NCBI RefSeq assembly: GCF_036370855.1
Contig: NC_088103.1
Coordinates: 36,683,904-36,747,903 of the forward strand
DNA: 64,000 bases
Source of the DNA: Dromaius novaehollandiae
Lineage: Eukaryota > Chordata > Aves > Casuariiformes > Dromaiidae
Reading direction: 5' to 3'
This document shows, in pieces, positions 36,801-51,800 of this stretch. Under the pieces are notes generated by a model. It did not search any database. It was not told where the DNA came from and saw nothing but the letters and a program-made list of their open reading frames with translations. The position numbers and the translations under genes were made by a program. How positions within the stretch are numbered: the stretch's first letter is position 1; every line of letters starts with the position of its first letter.

Positions 36801-39800
36801 TGTAGGTCAAGGGAAAGAGGCAGATGTGGAGAGAGAACTTGATCAAGTCAGGCTCCCTCAGAGCTTCTGGGGGGGGGGAAATCACACTGAGGGCACAACC
36901 CTGGAGAACATGAAAAAAAAATAAAGTCATTGGTTTGTTACAAGTTACAGGAGAGATGCTACCATACTTAGCAAGTCTGACACTCAAACTCATTCTCAAC
37001 TGGAGAATCCCTCTCCCTCTCCAGTTACACGGCTCTTCAGAAGATGGCCTGCATCACAAACATTGAATTGCTGCTTACTCCACTAGGGTTTTCAGAAAAG
37101 GATCTAGGGGTTACGTGCCCACAGAGAATTCAGCACTTTTCTTAAAGGTAGCTGCGCTAAGTAAATTCAAAGTGGAAGACCTGGCAATTGCATTTGGTGA
37201 ACTAACCAGCCAGACTTCATGCTGAGTTGCACAATCATTTCAGGTTGTTTCCACCTGAATGCAAAGAATTTCTATGTTTGCATGTGAACACTGGGCCCAT
37301 ATCTGCAATTTCAGACACTGCACAATTTCTGCTGGGGTTTCTCATATCACTACTCAACTGCTTTATCCTCACCTACCCCAGAATGCAAGTTGAAGGCAAC
37401 TCTCCCCTGACCAGGGAGAAAATAGCTCTGCAACAAATTCACCCTGGGTGAATGCATACCACAGCTTCTCCCGCACAGAATCAAAACAGCTCCTTTGTGT
37501 GTCATATTCCCATGCTGCTTGCCGATAAAAGAGATTGCATATTAACTAGAAGAGAAATAGCCAGTCCTTTAGAAGCTGGAAAGCAACCTCTCCCTTTGAT
37601 AGGGCCATAAGTAAAGCACAAAGACAACCTCAAAGCACAAAAAGGCCACAGATGTGTTGGAGTGCAATTCGGTGGTAAAAGTCGCTGCCATCCTAGAACT
37701 GGAGCACTTTGAACACCCTTCAGTTCCTCCCTCAGAAGTGTCAGCAACAGTTGCTGCTAAAAGAGAACCCAGAATCCAAAACGAAGTGACAGAAACAGAC
37801 ATGGAGAGCTACAACGTCTGCCTAACACATCCAGACTTGTCAACCATAACATTGTTCTCAGACCACTTAATGGTTCTTCAGAGGTCACCACTGTGGTCAG
37901 AATACACTGAGACCTCCATCCCAGCAACTTACCTTTGGTTCCATTTGGGAAGATGGCCGCACTCACAGCTATATGTCCCTTCAGGACATATGTGAAGCAT
38001 TCCTGTCAAGGCAATACGTGCCATGAGTAAACAAGGAGAGATAAAACACTGCCCTCCCCAGAAATGGAAAGCGAGGCTGCATTTTGCAGCAAATTGTGCA
38101 GAAACTTGCAAGACTTGTTCATGCTCTCCTATGACCGGCAGTGCCAAAGCAAAGTAGAAAGAGTTTAAATTACTGTAAGGATTTTTATTAGCTAATTATA
38201 GAGTGTGTGTCATGAACTCAGACTACAGGCATAGCAACAGGATATTCATTTGACCCAGATGACTGATTTTCTTCATGGCTGTAACTTTACTTCCTGAGTA
38301 TACCCTCCAGCATATTTTTCATCACTGAGTGAATTAATGATGAAATGAGTTTTAATTAAAGAAGTGATTTTAGGTAAACAAAATTACATAGCTCAATTCC
38401 CAATATGGATGTTCTAATAGCAGTCTGAGACTGGCACAGTAAGCTAGACACAAACCACTACCACAACCTTGCACTAAACACTGAGTTTTATACTAAATTA
38501 AGTCAACTTAACTCCCATGTTGCACAACCCAAAAATGTGCATCTTCAGCCAGCTGGTTTTATTATTTCTTGGAGAAGATGTATCGCTTTCCAGGTGAGAG
38601 GTATGCATCTTAAGATAGAGAGGTATAATTCTTTAATTCGCTTAGCTTTATTTTGGAAATCTGAAGTCAACAGTTCTTTTATAGTCTTTATAAAAATACT
38701 GTCACTTCTTTTATTAGTAAATAAATGATACTCAATAGATCTCTGACTATACAGCAGTAGGGCATGTCATTATTTTTTAAGCACCACAGTGACTGTTCAA
38801 GTATCTCTAATAACAAAGGTTAGATCACAAAACACACCAAGATGTAAAGTTACCTTTTCATAGGCTGATGGTGTGCCAAAATGCATTGTCCTGGTCACAT
38901 CTGTTGTGCCATCTCTTCCAAAGGCAAACAAAGATGCAGGACACAAAATTATGGTGGGGGGAGGGGGAGGGGAAGGGGGGGGGGGGGGGGGGGAAGAGAC
39001 CAAAGTGAAAAAACACAGAAAAGCTAGTCACACCACAACAAACTAAGCATTGGGTAAAGTTCTCTGCTCTGCGCTACATAGGACGCTGATGATATAACAG
39101 TTCCCAATCCTAAAAATTCCTGAACACATAAGTCCCAGACATAACCATAATGATTTACAATTCAAAATGTTAACTTTCAGCCATAAGAACCTCACAGCTC
39201 TTCTCAAATTAGAATCTGGACTGCTTGTAAAAGCAAAGCTAGTTTGAGGATTAGCAACAGGCACTACCCATAGAGAAGAGGACAGAGGAGGTCAAGTTTA
39301 GTCTACTTGCATTAAAAGAAGATTCTTAACGGCTTAAAATATGTATGTATATACATACATGTATATACACACACACACACGAGTGATGGCTGCCAACACT
39401 GGAAAATAAGTGGGTTTAGTGACCCTCAGGATGCCTTGCACTAAAATGTCTGTCATTTGGATAGGGGTTAGTCCGAGACATCAGAGAATGACTCTAAGTT
39501 TCTTCTACAAATATCATTTTGAGACTGGTGTCAAAAACACAGAGGGCCTTGAAATAGTAAGTTCCCTTTGAAACATTCATTCCTGTGCCTACGCTTTTCT
39601 CCAGCATACACACACACACCACAGTCACAAAGAACTCGCGGTTTAACTTCTCAGCAGTGACAAGCTGAGCATCCCTGTCACAATGCTGTGGTAAATGCCA
39701 TTGATGTCCAGCTTATGTGTTATTCAAGGGGCTGCTTTTCATAGTGACACTAAGGAAATTGTTAATTAAGCCATCAGAGGGGGAATAAAAAGGTCTCATT

Positions 39801-42800
39801 GTAAAAATCTTATCAAAGGATGTTTGCATGGCTCCTCTTCAAAGCTCTTCCTGACTGACATAACAAAAAGGCATAGCTCTAAAGATAAAGCTCCTCTCAA
39901 AGAAGCAGTTGGGCCCACCCCGCATCTTTCTGAACAAACCATTCCTAATCTACTTACACTGGTTAAAAACATCACTACTTTCATTTTCAGTGGAGTTGGA
40001 GCTCCATAACAAACAACCACAGAGATTGAGGCCACTGAATGGTGCTGTCAAAACAGTGCTGAGTGAGCAAACAGACACGTTGCCTTTCCCAAAACATACC
40101 TGAGACCCAAGAGACCACTGGGATGAGAAATCCTGCCTCTGAGTCTCTCTAGAGAGAGAATACCACAAGACAGGGCTGTTCCCTGCACTTTTGCTCCACC
40201 TTCCTTTGGCCTCAAAATCAGTCAAATTGACACCCTGGCAGGGTGGGTCCCTTATTCAGCTGCACAGGTTGCTGCATAGACAGCCCAAGGCTAAACCAGC
40301 GCAGCCAGGCCTGCAGCTCTAACACCAATACACCAGTTCATAGAGCTGGAACGGACAGAAACACACCCCATCAGCCAGAGCATGGCTATCGGCAACACCA
40401 GTGCGGGGACTCAGAGAGGAACAGCACATTTAGATCCCGCTCCCTACCCCAGAGAAGGCTTGCCTGCTGCCCTGAATCTAGCTCAAAGCCTGCTGCCAGG
40501 AATCAGTCATCCAGTGCTTTCACTGCAAAATCTGCCAGGCAGAAATCCACCTCTGCATACTCTGCCACCTCCAGTAATAAGGGCCCATTCAGTTCCATGT
40601 GACTATGAGAACCACCAACTCATTTCATAACTAAGCACTAAGGTGCCACCTCTAGTTCAGAGATCTCACAGTTAAAGTTAAACCACCCATCCAGACCTCC
40701 CCAATGCTTAAGTAGCCCCATGCAGGTTTCTTCCAACAGCTATATTCAAAATTCCACAAACACCTTTCAGAGGAGGCACAATAGACAGGCTCTCTGTGAA
40801 ATGGTACTCATAAAACTGCTCAGTCAGCCTCTACATGTTGCTGTGCTTGCCAGAGCAACTATGAACTGACACTGCAGGGTGGTCGCTAGGAGCGGAAAAT
40901 GCAGTGTTTTCAGCACCATTTATCCCACTCACTTGTACTGCGCTCCTGAGTCCAGGAGGTAGATCTCATTCACAGACAGGGTTCTGTTGGTCTCAGGAAC
41001 CGGCCTGTTCAATTAAACACAGAGTTATTTGTTCCATAGTTTTAAGGCCTCCAGCCCAAGTCTGTGGTCCAAAAACGACACTAAGTGCAAGCTTGGATGT
41101 GTCAGCTTTCATTTCTTGTAGCAGCGATGAAAATCCCACACATGCTGAGCTAGGGATCATAGTGAAGAGCATATTTGTCTACAGTAAATAAAACTTAGTT
41201 GCAGAAAACAGTTTTATTACTTCTAGGAAAACCCTCAACACCTGCTCCTGGACTTATTTCAGTGCCGTCTGCACTTTACCCTCAGCCTTGCCAGCCTTCT
41301 TCCACCAAAACAGCCCTTCTTCATGCCCCTGAGCAGACAGGCATCCCTCTCGATTTCCAGAACTAGCAATTGCCCCACAGCACAGAGAGACCAAGTCAAT
41401 CCCATCTCCAGCTCTGCCAGTCAGCAGGCGGTGGATGCAACAAAGGAAACAAAAAAGCTCTTCACAAACAAAAGCTTTTAGACTGAGTTGGGCCAGAGAT
41501 TAAGTCTCTGTTCCAACATAGATGTTACCTACACTCTTAACTGTTTTGAGCTGAGTCAGACACCACTTGGGATGGATGATCCCTCAGTGGCCACAAGGGA
41601 CAAAGAACAAGACCAGCACCATAATAAATGCATTCCAGCTGGCAGAGCAAGTTTTTTTTTTTTAATCTAGTAAATGTGGAAGCTCTTGTGGAGTAAAGCA
41701 AGATGGCAATTGACAGCAATTATGTCTCTCTGGAGTACTCTGCTATGACTCCACAGAGAAGCTACAGAGCTCATTCCAGGTGTGCTCGCTGAAGGACAAA
41801 AGGAGCAGCTGTATTTCTCTTACTTGTAGTGAATGATGGCTCCGTTTGGACCTGTGCTTGAAATGGTGGCAAAACTCAATTCAACAAAGTCTTTCTGTTG
41901 GCTGAAAAAAGAGATTGTGATCACTACAGCATAAATGAGGAGCATATCAGCCACCTGGGGCACCCCAGCACATATCAAACAAGAGAGGAGTCCTGGCAAA
42001 TATTGCAACTTTATCTTCATTCTCTATTTCACTTCACCTTAGCCTCCCCCTAGCCCTGAAAGCCATTTGGGAAAGAAACATTTGGGTGGGAGAACTGTGC
42101 AGATCCAAACTCTATCTTCCCAACCACATGAAAACCTGCTTTCTATCTCTATCCACTCCTTACCAATGGGAAGTTCACCACCCAGACTCCCCAGGGAAGA
42201 GATGTCCCGAGAAGTTTCTTCTATATTATTTATTTACTTATAAGCATTTTTAGAGGACCTATTGAGGTACACATGGACTATCTCAATACAAATGATGCTC
42301 ACTATCCATCAGAGAAGGGGGAAATTTAACTCCTCCATGGTAAGAAAGCAACTATCTCATATTCAGGTGCCCTAACCCACAGCACTCCTCAATGCTATCT
42401 CAAAAAGAAAGCAGGTAGGATCCAATGGGCTGGGACCTGTACCTCCCAAGGGACCCAATTCTTCCTCAACTCTTTCAAGTGTTCAAAAAAATCCTGGAGT
42501 AATGGTTTGTCCTCAGGTAAAATACATCTGACAGTGAGCTGGATTTCTAAAGAGTAAAATAAAAACAAAGGATAAAAATCCCACCCAGAAATGCCCCCCA
42601 GAATGCCACTCCCTCACATGGGATTTATTTCTTACCTGCGAAACTCCTCTGCTCTGTCTGCAGCAATTATTTCTGTCACTGTTCCCTTTGGAACCTAGGG
42701 GACAAAGATTCAGGCTGAATTAGCATGCCAACAGGCAAAGGAAATGCTATATGCACAAGGAAGGCCCAATGCTTAAGCATTATAAAACCCACTCTTGAAG

Positions 42801-45800
42801 TGGCCTCTTTCCAGGTTTTCTGTCCTCATTCCCCAGTGATGACAAACAAAACTCAGTGGTATTGTGCAGAGCGTGTGAGAAGCAGGAAGCAGAACTGGTC
42901 ATGGCAGGGTTGCTGAATCCTGTTTGAGGAACAGTTACTACAGTATCGACTTCACTAAGGCACACACACAAGTAGCATCTTACACAGCAGCATCTCTTCA
43001 CGCAGTCACGCTACACTAAACCGTTCTATTTCAACGGTCTGTGGTATTAGTTGAAATCTGCTTCTATCCAAAGATGGAAGCCCTTGGAGGAGGAGTAGGG
43101 GGAAACAGGGGTATGGAATTTTATCTTAGGCATCTGGCAAATCAAAACCCGTGGCACAGGCTGCTGGACTGACTTCCCCAGGACTGGACAACAGGCAAGT
43201 GGGAGCCAGAGAGACAGGTCTCATATCCCCCAAGGCAGATTTCTTGAGGTACTCAAAGAGGTAAAAAGGCACCTTCTGGAAGTCACCAAAGCACCCTTAT
43301 ATGTAAAGTCAATGGGTTCAGACATTCAGTAGCACAGAAGGAACACAGCTTAGTAAGGTACCACGTAACACTTGCTTCACTATGCACTCCTAACCCAGAG
43401 CAAACATGAGCAATTTGACTTACCCATTTTCACTGCACATAAGCCTGACTGCACGTCTCCATTCATAAAAACCAAATCTGTCCATATTGCTGGACAACAC
43501 TGATTATCCTGAAAATACTCCTGCAATACTGCACTAAACTGGACATTATTTCATGATGTACACTACTAAACCAACACAAGACAGGATTAAGCCTACATTA
43601 AGTCTGTTCAGGTCATTCCTCAGCTGCTCTGGCTTTGGTCTGTGCAAAATAAGTGGGAATATGTTTTCAAATAAATTAACTCAGCCTTGGATAGAAGCAC
43701 AGTCAAAATCCCCCAAATCAAACAAACAAAAAAACTGATATTCCCCCCATCTTAGCAAAGGCACTATAAAAATATCAAAAGGTTTGTGCTAATGAAGAAT
43801 TTTACTTAGCAACAAAATCTCCAGATCAAAAAAAAAAAAAATTAATACACTACCTCCTTTTCCAGCCAGTTAAAGAGCTCACACAGGGCAACAGCATCTT
43901 TAATCTGTTAAAATAAGCACAAAAAAAGAGAATTGAGAACAGATAAGATTCATAAAGCCTCAGTAGAAACACTGCTTTTAATGCAAAGCAATTAGACCTG
44001 CAAGGTTCAGAGAGACAAACTAGGTGATATAAGAGGTCTTTCCAGGTTCTGCATCTTGTAGTTAATGCAAGCACTGGAAATTTATCAGAGCAATTACATA
44101 AATGTTAATAAAGCCTTGCTGCTGGGAAGTATCTCATCACAAAGGATCACCAAGTCCTCAGTAAACACTGGCTCTACCCCACACATGACTCAAGTCTCTT
44201 CTGCTTCAACACAGAAGATCTTGTGTTTCAGATTGTGGGAGATAACGATACAGCGCATCTCGGTCTGTGACAAGAGAATATGCCCCACAACCACTAAGCA
44301 CCACATTGTCTCTGCCATACAACCTCTGGCTTCTCTCCTGTCTGATGACTGCCCCCCACTTCTTTTTTTCTAAAGGGCAAGGAGAAGGAGACAAACGTAC
44401 AAGAGCAAGGCACAACTTTTCCCACAGGTGACAGAAAAAATAAGGTGTCTGTGCTCAGTGAAGTATTTTTACTCCTCCATAACTGATAGGAAAACAAAGA
44501 CATTGAATTAGAAAGCAGCAGATGCCAAGAAACTAGCAGCAAATATGGGGCAAACCCAGAATTGCCAGCCCTGCTCTAACTGGCACATTTCTCATGTTGT
44601 GAAGCCTGCTGCTTGAAAATTAACAGGAAACAAGCAGGAGAAATTTTCAGCCCCACCATAAACCTGTTACACAGGCGGCTTCTTTTCTGGAAAACGTGCA
44701 ACTTTTCTGGGAGATCAGCATCATTTCCAGAGTGCCATGATGATGATGCAAAAAAAAAAAAAAAAAAAAAAAAAAAGCACTTTGAGGAGACTGCTTCTGA
44801 ACATCTTGGCCTGTGTTTTGCATCACCTGTCAAAGGATTTCTCTATGTTCTTTCTGCATTTATTCAGGTGATAACAGTTTAAAGACTCTACTGAGACAGA
44901 GAGCAGCACTTAGCCAAGTGAGAGAACCTCCCTTTAAGGGCTCATACTCTAACACTTCCAAGTCTGCGCAGTCCCCAACAAAGCAAGTTTGGTTACTCAC
45001 ACTATTACCTATGTTGTTCTTCACTCCAAGGGAGCGCTGAACAAGCAAAAAAAACTGCTTCAACAATAGTAGATGTTCAACAGAAGGCTAGAAGAGGCAA
45101 AACCTTTTTTACCCTGCCATCCAAATATGTGCTTTTTAATCCAAAACACTAAAACTTAAAGGAAAACGTAATCTCTGTCCCTGGATGTAAAGCAAATCTC
45201 TTGTCATGAAAAAGGAGGCTCTCAAGGCTCTGCTTACATGTGCTCTTCTCATGCCGTCCGTTTCCGATGCATTCTTCACAGCTTTTGCAATACAGATGGG
45301 GGTATATGGGGTGAGGTATCGGTAAGCCTGAAGCAGAAAGACAGAGATTACGCGTGGATTAGTCAGACAACATAATCCTACAAGTTTAATAACCCAGCCT
45401 GGCCACAATTTGCACTTCAGCAGCCTCTCTAAACCTTCAGGACTGTGGAATACTAGTTACTAGTGGTTAGCTAAGCACACTGAGGAATAAAGAGGAAAAG
45501 TAGTCCCTGCCTGTAGAAGATGGAGTCATCAGGGAAATCCAGGGAACTAGAGTGCCAACAGCACATCATGAAGTAGGGTCAGGATTTGAACAGCCTGACA
45601 TCAACGTCCAATGCCACGGGTTTCCTCTTGGCAAAGTACACATGAAGGCCCGGACACAGTCAACAAGAAACACTGAAACTTCAGTGAAATTTAGGCTGTG
45701 GAAACATGGACCTAAAAAGTCACCTTGAGTTGTTACCTTACTGTTACCCTAAGGCAGCAACAGGCAAAGGAACAAGCCCAAATATCAAGCACTGGACTCA

Positions 45801-48800
45801 AAGTTGGAGGCCTCCTTGGGCCCCAAAAGCTTGACTTCTTCAGCACTGAGCATCCCCACTTCTAACAAGCAGCAGCTCTGTCAAACACATCAAGGGCCAA
45901 CAAAAGCATGAAAGGCCAGAGCAAAGCTGAGGTTTACATGCTCTCCTCTACCAAAAGAGGCTTACATCAGGAGTTTGAGAAAAGCTTTTCCTGCACCCGG
46001 ATGGGGCAGCCTTGTATTAGGCACTAGTAACTGATCCCTTAGCACTGTGCATTTCCCGTAGATGTGAGCTGTCTTTACATTAGCGGGAACACGTGGCTGG
46101 TTCTGAGCATCCCTTCAAAAATTTGCCATCTGCGGTAACTTGCCCAAGCTTCATCACAGTCCACAGAAGAAGGAACAAAAGTGAGGTCTTCTGCTCCAGT
46201 TCTCTGCTTGACCCGTTATACACTGGAGGATGGAAGGGCTCCTATACAAGTCCAGCCCAAGCTATGTGCTGTTTTCTTATTCTCAACACACCAGCATACA
46301 AATTAACACCACCCAAATGCATAGGTTAGGCCTGTTAGACCCTTAGAGAAGATCAACTTCTCACAAATCCTAGAGACTTAGTTTCCAGATTCTTAAAAAT
46401 AGCAGGACAATTACACTACATTATGGAGAAACTGAGTGCTGAAAAAGCCACAGGAAACTATCAGTCAGTGCAGAATTGCTCCACAGTCAGACTCTGTATT
46501 AGATTGGATTGTGTTTTACAGATACTGCCCAGATCTATTAATCTGCAAAAAGCATATTTACATGCAGTTATAGGCAAATCTATAAAGAGTTTGCAGGTCT
46601 GTGTTTAATAATGCACTGGATTTTTGCCAACATCAATATTTGGCTTTGATGGAGACAGGCAGACAGACTTCTAGCACCAGTGTTCTTTAAAGCACCCCAG
46701 GCCAGTTGCTCAGCTGCTGTAAAGTAGTGTAGAGCTGGCAAAAAACACGCAGCATGAGGAACTCTGGCTCTGCCACTGACTCACAGGGTGGTTTTTAACC
46801 AAGACATTTCAGTTCTTCCCCTTCTGCTGCACAGCACTCCTTGGGACAGGGACTCTCCCCACATGTACAGAGGGCACCTAGCACAGAAATGACTCAACAT
46901 CAGCAGACACTTCCAGCACCACAGGGGTAAACTCACTACAGTCCTTTATCTAGGCCAGACCGGCTGTACTTTTCAACATGGATGTTCTACATTGTCATCT
47001 ACAGTAGCTTACCTAAACTGAGGTTAGTTCATTGACTCCAACTACAATACAACAAGGGCATACTCTGAAGGCAGAAAAGCCACAACACTTTATCCTGGAT
47101 GCTCCATAGTCTCTATGCTTTCTGTTTCCCTGAATGAAAGGCAGTGGGCAAAATTTAAGCAGTTTATGTTCAGAGGCCATTTGTACTTAGAAATGGATTG
47201 CTGCTCTCAGGAGGTTTAACTCTGGACAGGAGCAAAGACTGTGTCAGTCTTGCTCATGTTCATGTCTTGAGATTGTTTTGGGTTGGGTTTTTTTGTTTTT
47301 TTTTAACTTAAACACAAGGTAAAGTGCATGTTTCCCACAAGTCAGTGCACAGGCACTGAGAGCCATATCCCTTATTAAAAGGATATGCTGGCAGCAACAG
47401 AACTTCCCAGAACTTCCCTTTTTGGTTTTATTATCCGTCCCAGTGGTCCAAGTGCATTGAAGCTACCAAGGTATATAGCAAATGTCATCACTGGAGAAAA
47501 GAAATAGCTATTCCTGCTGCTATTTTGGCGACAAGAGCTGAAGAGATTTGTGGTGGTATCAGACTGTGGCAATCTGGGGTACACAAACAGACCTTGCTCT
47601 TGGGACTCTGTCTTTTGGGAAAGAGACAAGGTCACTTTTAAAATCCTTGTGTACAGGAAAGGCGTTCAAGCCCCATGAGCTGCTATGTTGCCACTAGCAG
47701 GACTGTACCCTAAACACACCTGCAGCAGTATGTGAAACAGAAAGGGGATGTCTGCCCACCTGGAGAAAGCAGAAACCTGGTGGTGGGCAAATGCAGACTT
47801 GCAGCCAAACACTTTTTACAATTAAGTTTTTTCTTGGGTGCTCCCTTCACCTGAGCCCTGTAATTCTCAGGCAGAAAGCCTGGACTCTCCAGCATCTCAG
47901 CAAGAGCACAAAGTCCTGTTCGTTGGGTCTGGTCTTCCAAAGTAACATCTGAAAAAAGGCCAACTAGGCCTTGATTCCCAGCTATATCACTGTGTAGTGT
48001 ATTTATTCACAGTATCTGTTAGGATGTTTTTCAGAGTGTCTGTCACCAGATGTCTCTAAACTGGATGGAGTTCCAGAGAGAACGTAATCTCTAGCAAACA
48101 AGAGATGTACACAAGATGCATGGAAGTCAGCTTATCCGTTTGTAGTTGCTGCTGCATCTTTCATTGAGCATCTCCTCTCCTGACTCTCTAACAAGATATT
48201 AGGTGGACTGCAGGACTCCCAGATAGCCAGGTTCAAGTAGATATATAGCACAAAGCTATACAGAAAAAATTCTGATGCTATGACTGTCCCTCAGCAGATG
48301 CACTCACTACATGGACAACAAGTGCCTGCAGGCTATCCGCATCCTCAGTGTTCCCTGCTGTAACTACTCTGTTGCCCTGCTCCTCCTATATTCAATGTCA
48401 CATATCGCTCCATATCCTCAAGCTACTGAAACAAATAGAGGACCACCTTCAGACACTCTAAGCCCAGTGTCCCATCCTGAAAGGGCTGCCCAACTTTCCT
48501 GCTTCAATTTCAGAGAGCATTTCCTAAAGCAGCTCTTACTGCTAGTCCACATAAGGCTGTTGCTCTAGCCTCAGGCACAGCGACCCGAGTTCACCCTGCT
48601 CCCTCTCTCCCCCCTCTCTCACTGTACTTGTCTTATCTTAAGCTGACAACTCTTTGGGTAAATCAGCTTACTGAGTTGGAAGGCCAGCTCCAGCGAGAGC
48701 TACCCCAGGATTAAACCACCCCTTGATACCTCAGCACTGCTGGATCGCTGCACTGGCGCCAGCCTACAGCGCACTCTGTGGAGGGGAAGCCAAGAGCAGC

Positions 48801-51800
48801 TGCCCTCACTAAAACCATTCCTAACTGCACTGAAGAGGAAGGAGACAAGTCCTTTCCTTCACCAGGGCCACAAACCTTGGGGACAGCTTCAGTTAGAGCA
48901 TAGCTGGCTTTGTCACTGAGCCATACTTTCTCCTTGGGAGAGAGGCCTGTGCCAACAGCCTGCAGCTCCGTCAGGATTGATCCATAGGGCACCACCTGGA
49001 TTTTAAACTCAGGCTCCAGGTTGGAGTCAAGCTGTAAGTGTTCCCGCACAGCTGGGTCCATCACCCGGTCACCATCGATGAAGAGCCTGAGAAACAAATC
49101 AGAAAGAGCAGATAGGTAGGCCCACATCTGACAGCAGTTCAAGTAAGGGAGTGCAGAAGAAACCACACTGCTCTGGTGACATTTAAGAGAGAGAAGAGAT
49201 TGTGAGTTATGCTCTAAGATTTGCTCTAGATTGTTTTATCCACTGGCCTTCGCACAGCTTGGAATCCTGCTTTGAAATTAAGACATACCACCCTGCTGAG
49301 GGGAGAGGAGCTGATATCATTTTTGTTTGCATGCTACACTCAAAATGGCTGCATCCCATAACCACACTTCAACCAGGAGAGAGCGACAGAGGCACGTAAT
49401 GGCTGTTCCCTAATTTTTTAAGAGCAACATCTGGAAGGAGAAAAATCTATTGTTATTGTAAGCACCACACTGTTCTTTCTTTTCCTAAACTGGAAACTTG
49501 AGCTCAACACTCACATACAGCCTGTACTCACACAGCCAAGTTTTATTCCAGATGCATCTAGCTAGCAGCTCTGAGGTGCCTCTAAAACATGTGTGTTTGC
49601 TGAGGCTCATTACAGGGGACAGCTAGGGGAAAGCAGCTTTATGGCATAAACCAGTCCTGAAACCTTTCTACACAGTCTCTTCAGTTTTGAAGTAACTCAT
49701 CAATGACATTAGAGAGTTCTCCAATGTCCAGGCCAGCGTTGGCTCTTACCCACATTTCACCTAGGGCTCCAAGAACCTTCCACATTATCTCGGGGTGACA
49801 GAGAGAGGTCAGCTGTCCTGCCCCGGATCACCCAGCAAGTCAGCCAAGGTGCTGAGGAGCACAGTGAAGTTCCTGGATTCCCTTTTCCGAGCTCCAATCA
49901 GGGGAAGAAAGTAATTAACGCTGAAGACAAAAGTGCTCAGAAGGGACATTAAAGCAGCCTGGGTGTAGGCGGTTTTAAAAGACAGAGCGTACTGCTAGAA
50001 CAGATCTCCTACAGAAAAACGCATCTTGGGGGAGAGAAGAGGGGAGGAAATACAAGTACCTGATTGTGTTCATTCCTATGACAGCATATGCAAAAAATAC
50101 AGGATTGTACTCAACATCAGAGCCTCGGAGGTTGAAGAGCCCTGGAAAATATGAACGTCAAGAATCTGGGTCCTGGTTTATCCTTTGTAACACTACAGAA
50201 AGCCGAAAATAAGCTCAGCAAAACACAGTCAGGCAATTAGCTGGCAAGGGTGCAGGCCATGGGTCCAGCTCCCACCCAGCTGTCTCACATCCTGCTGCCT
50301 TTCAGGCAATCCTGAGCTTTTGCCAGGAGATGGCACCAGAACTGCAGCTTGAACATTGCCATCCAGGAGGGAAATCAGGGTCCAACTTCCCAAGGAAGGG
50401 CCTGGCTTGGGAAAAAAGCAGATATTGTCAAAAAAAAAAAAAATAAATAAAAAATAAAAAATAAAAAAGATATGGACATGCATTAAAAAAGTATTTGCCC
50501 TTTCCAGTCTGTGCAGTGTGATAAGAGCTTGCTTCAACGGCCAGAAAGCTTTAAAGTTACAAAAGAAGATCCGTCTTTTGATACTTGAGAGAAAGGAGAC
50601 ACAATAGGCAAGACCAAAATACTCCAAAAAGGCATCTCATTTGGGTGCCTCCAACATCTCAAATGCAGACTTCACAGCCTTAGTTTTTTTTCCTCCCACA
50701 ACTCCTGGCAAAGTCAAGAGGAGAAGTATATGTTCGGAATCTCCAAACTCCCGAATTTAGGGTCAAATAAAAACCCCAGGGTATCCCATTAGCTGAAATG
50801 AGTTACTTGAGGCAATAAGGCCAGCCAGCAGGACAGCTGGGAAAAGAACCAACATGTCCTAAATCACAACCAGCACTGTATTCGAACTGTGCAAATTCTG
50901 CCATGAAAGTAAAAATAGAGTTTGATACTCCCCAGGGAAGGAGTAGGTCACTTGAAAGCAGGAAAGAGCCACAAAGAACTCTTTACTGTGCAGGTACAAA
51001 CTTCCTCACTCATCCGTTTCCCCATGCAGCAAGGAGGCAACAGCCTCTTTTTGTGGCCCTCTATTTCTGTCTCCAGAAGCTTGTCTGGAGTTTAATGTAG
51101 TGAATTTAATTAGATAAAATTAAAGTGTCCCCCCTCAATTTAGAGAGGAAAATCTACCAGATACTTGGCAGTAAGTTCCTCTCATGACCTCTTCTGGTCC
51201 ATCTTAAAACCCTTGATTCATAACCAAGCTTGGCTTTGCTGGAGACATTTAATCTGAAACCACCTCAGGGCAGCAATTTATCATTAATTTAATTGGAGAT
51301 GTGCCTGAAAAGGTGAGACAGAATCTCTGCTCACACAGGCCTCCCCAGGGAGGAATCGTATTCGCTACTCTCGGAAGTACTTCTTTCATGAAACAAGCTC
51401 TGTGCTCAGTGTCCCAGATCCAGGAGAGCCCACAGACTTCAGCAAGCTGGCTTCTCCCCATGCTGGAGGCTTCGCGCTGCTGCACCAGAGCTAAGAACAC
51501 ACTACCTTTATTTCTACCATTTCAGATCAGACATGGGGCAAATGCATTAACAGCACCCTCTGTCAATGCTGGCATTCCCATTGCACCACTCTGGGCCTTG
51601 GTGACTTTTGCTAACATTAATCAACAGAAATCACTCAGAGCCACGGATACACAAAACTAGCAACAACAGTCCCTGGGGAACCACTGCTTTTTCTGGCTAT
51701 GCTCCCTTCCTACACATTGGGCAGGTAGCCAAGGTGTAGAGACCTAGTTACCCTGGGGCCCCAGACACAGGGACTCTCCAGTCAGACCCTCGGATCAGCT

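Larger units (their letters stand above)
38915..40932 (-). other. XPNPEP1: XPNPEP1 intron 14
   Basis: A 2018-nt GT-AG intron. It contains the long G/C tract (38953-38993), a 20-bp palindrome joined to a CA repeat (39341-39380) and a shorter CA run near 39608. Confidence 0.85.
45328..48875 (-). other. XPNPEP1: XPNPEP1 intron 9
   Basis: A 3548-nt GT-AG intron. It holds MIR-like pieces (about 45570-45640 weak; 46755-46885 clear; 48600-48665 weak) and a T-rich run near 47285. No gene inside it is recognised. Confidence 0.85.

Noticed and set aside
44750..44776. A27 run as the tail of a processed retrocopy
   Set aside because: The sequence before the run has no recognisable cDNA body and no target-site duplication is visible.
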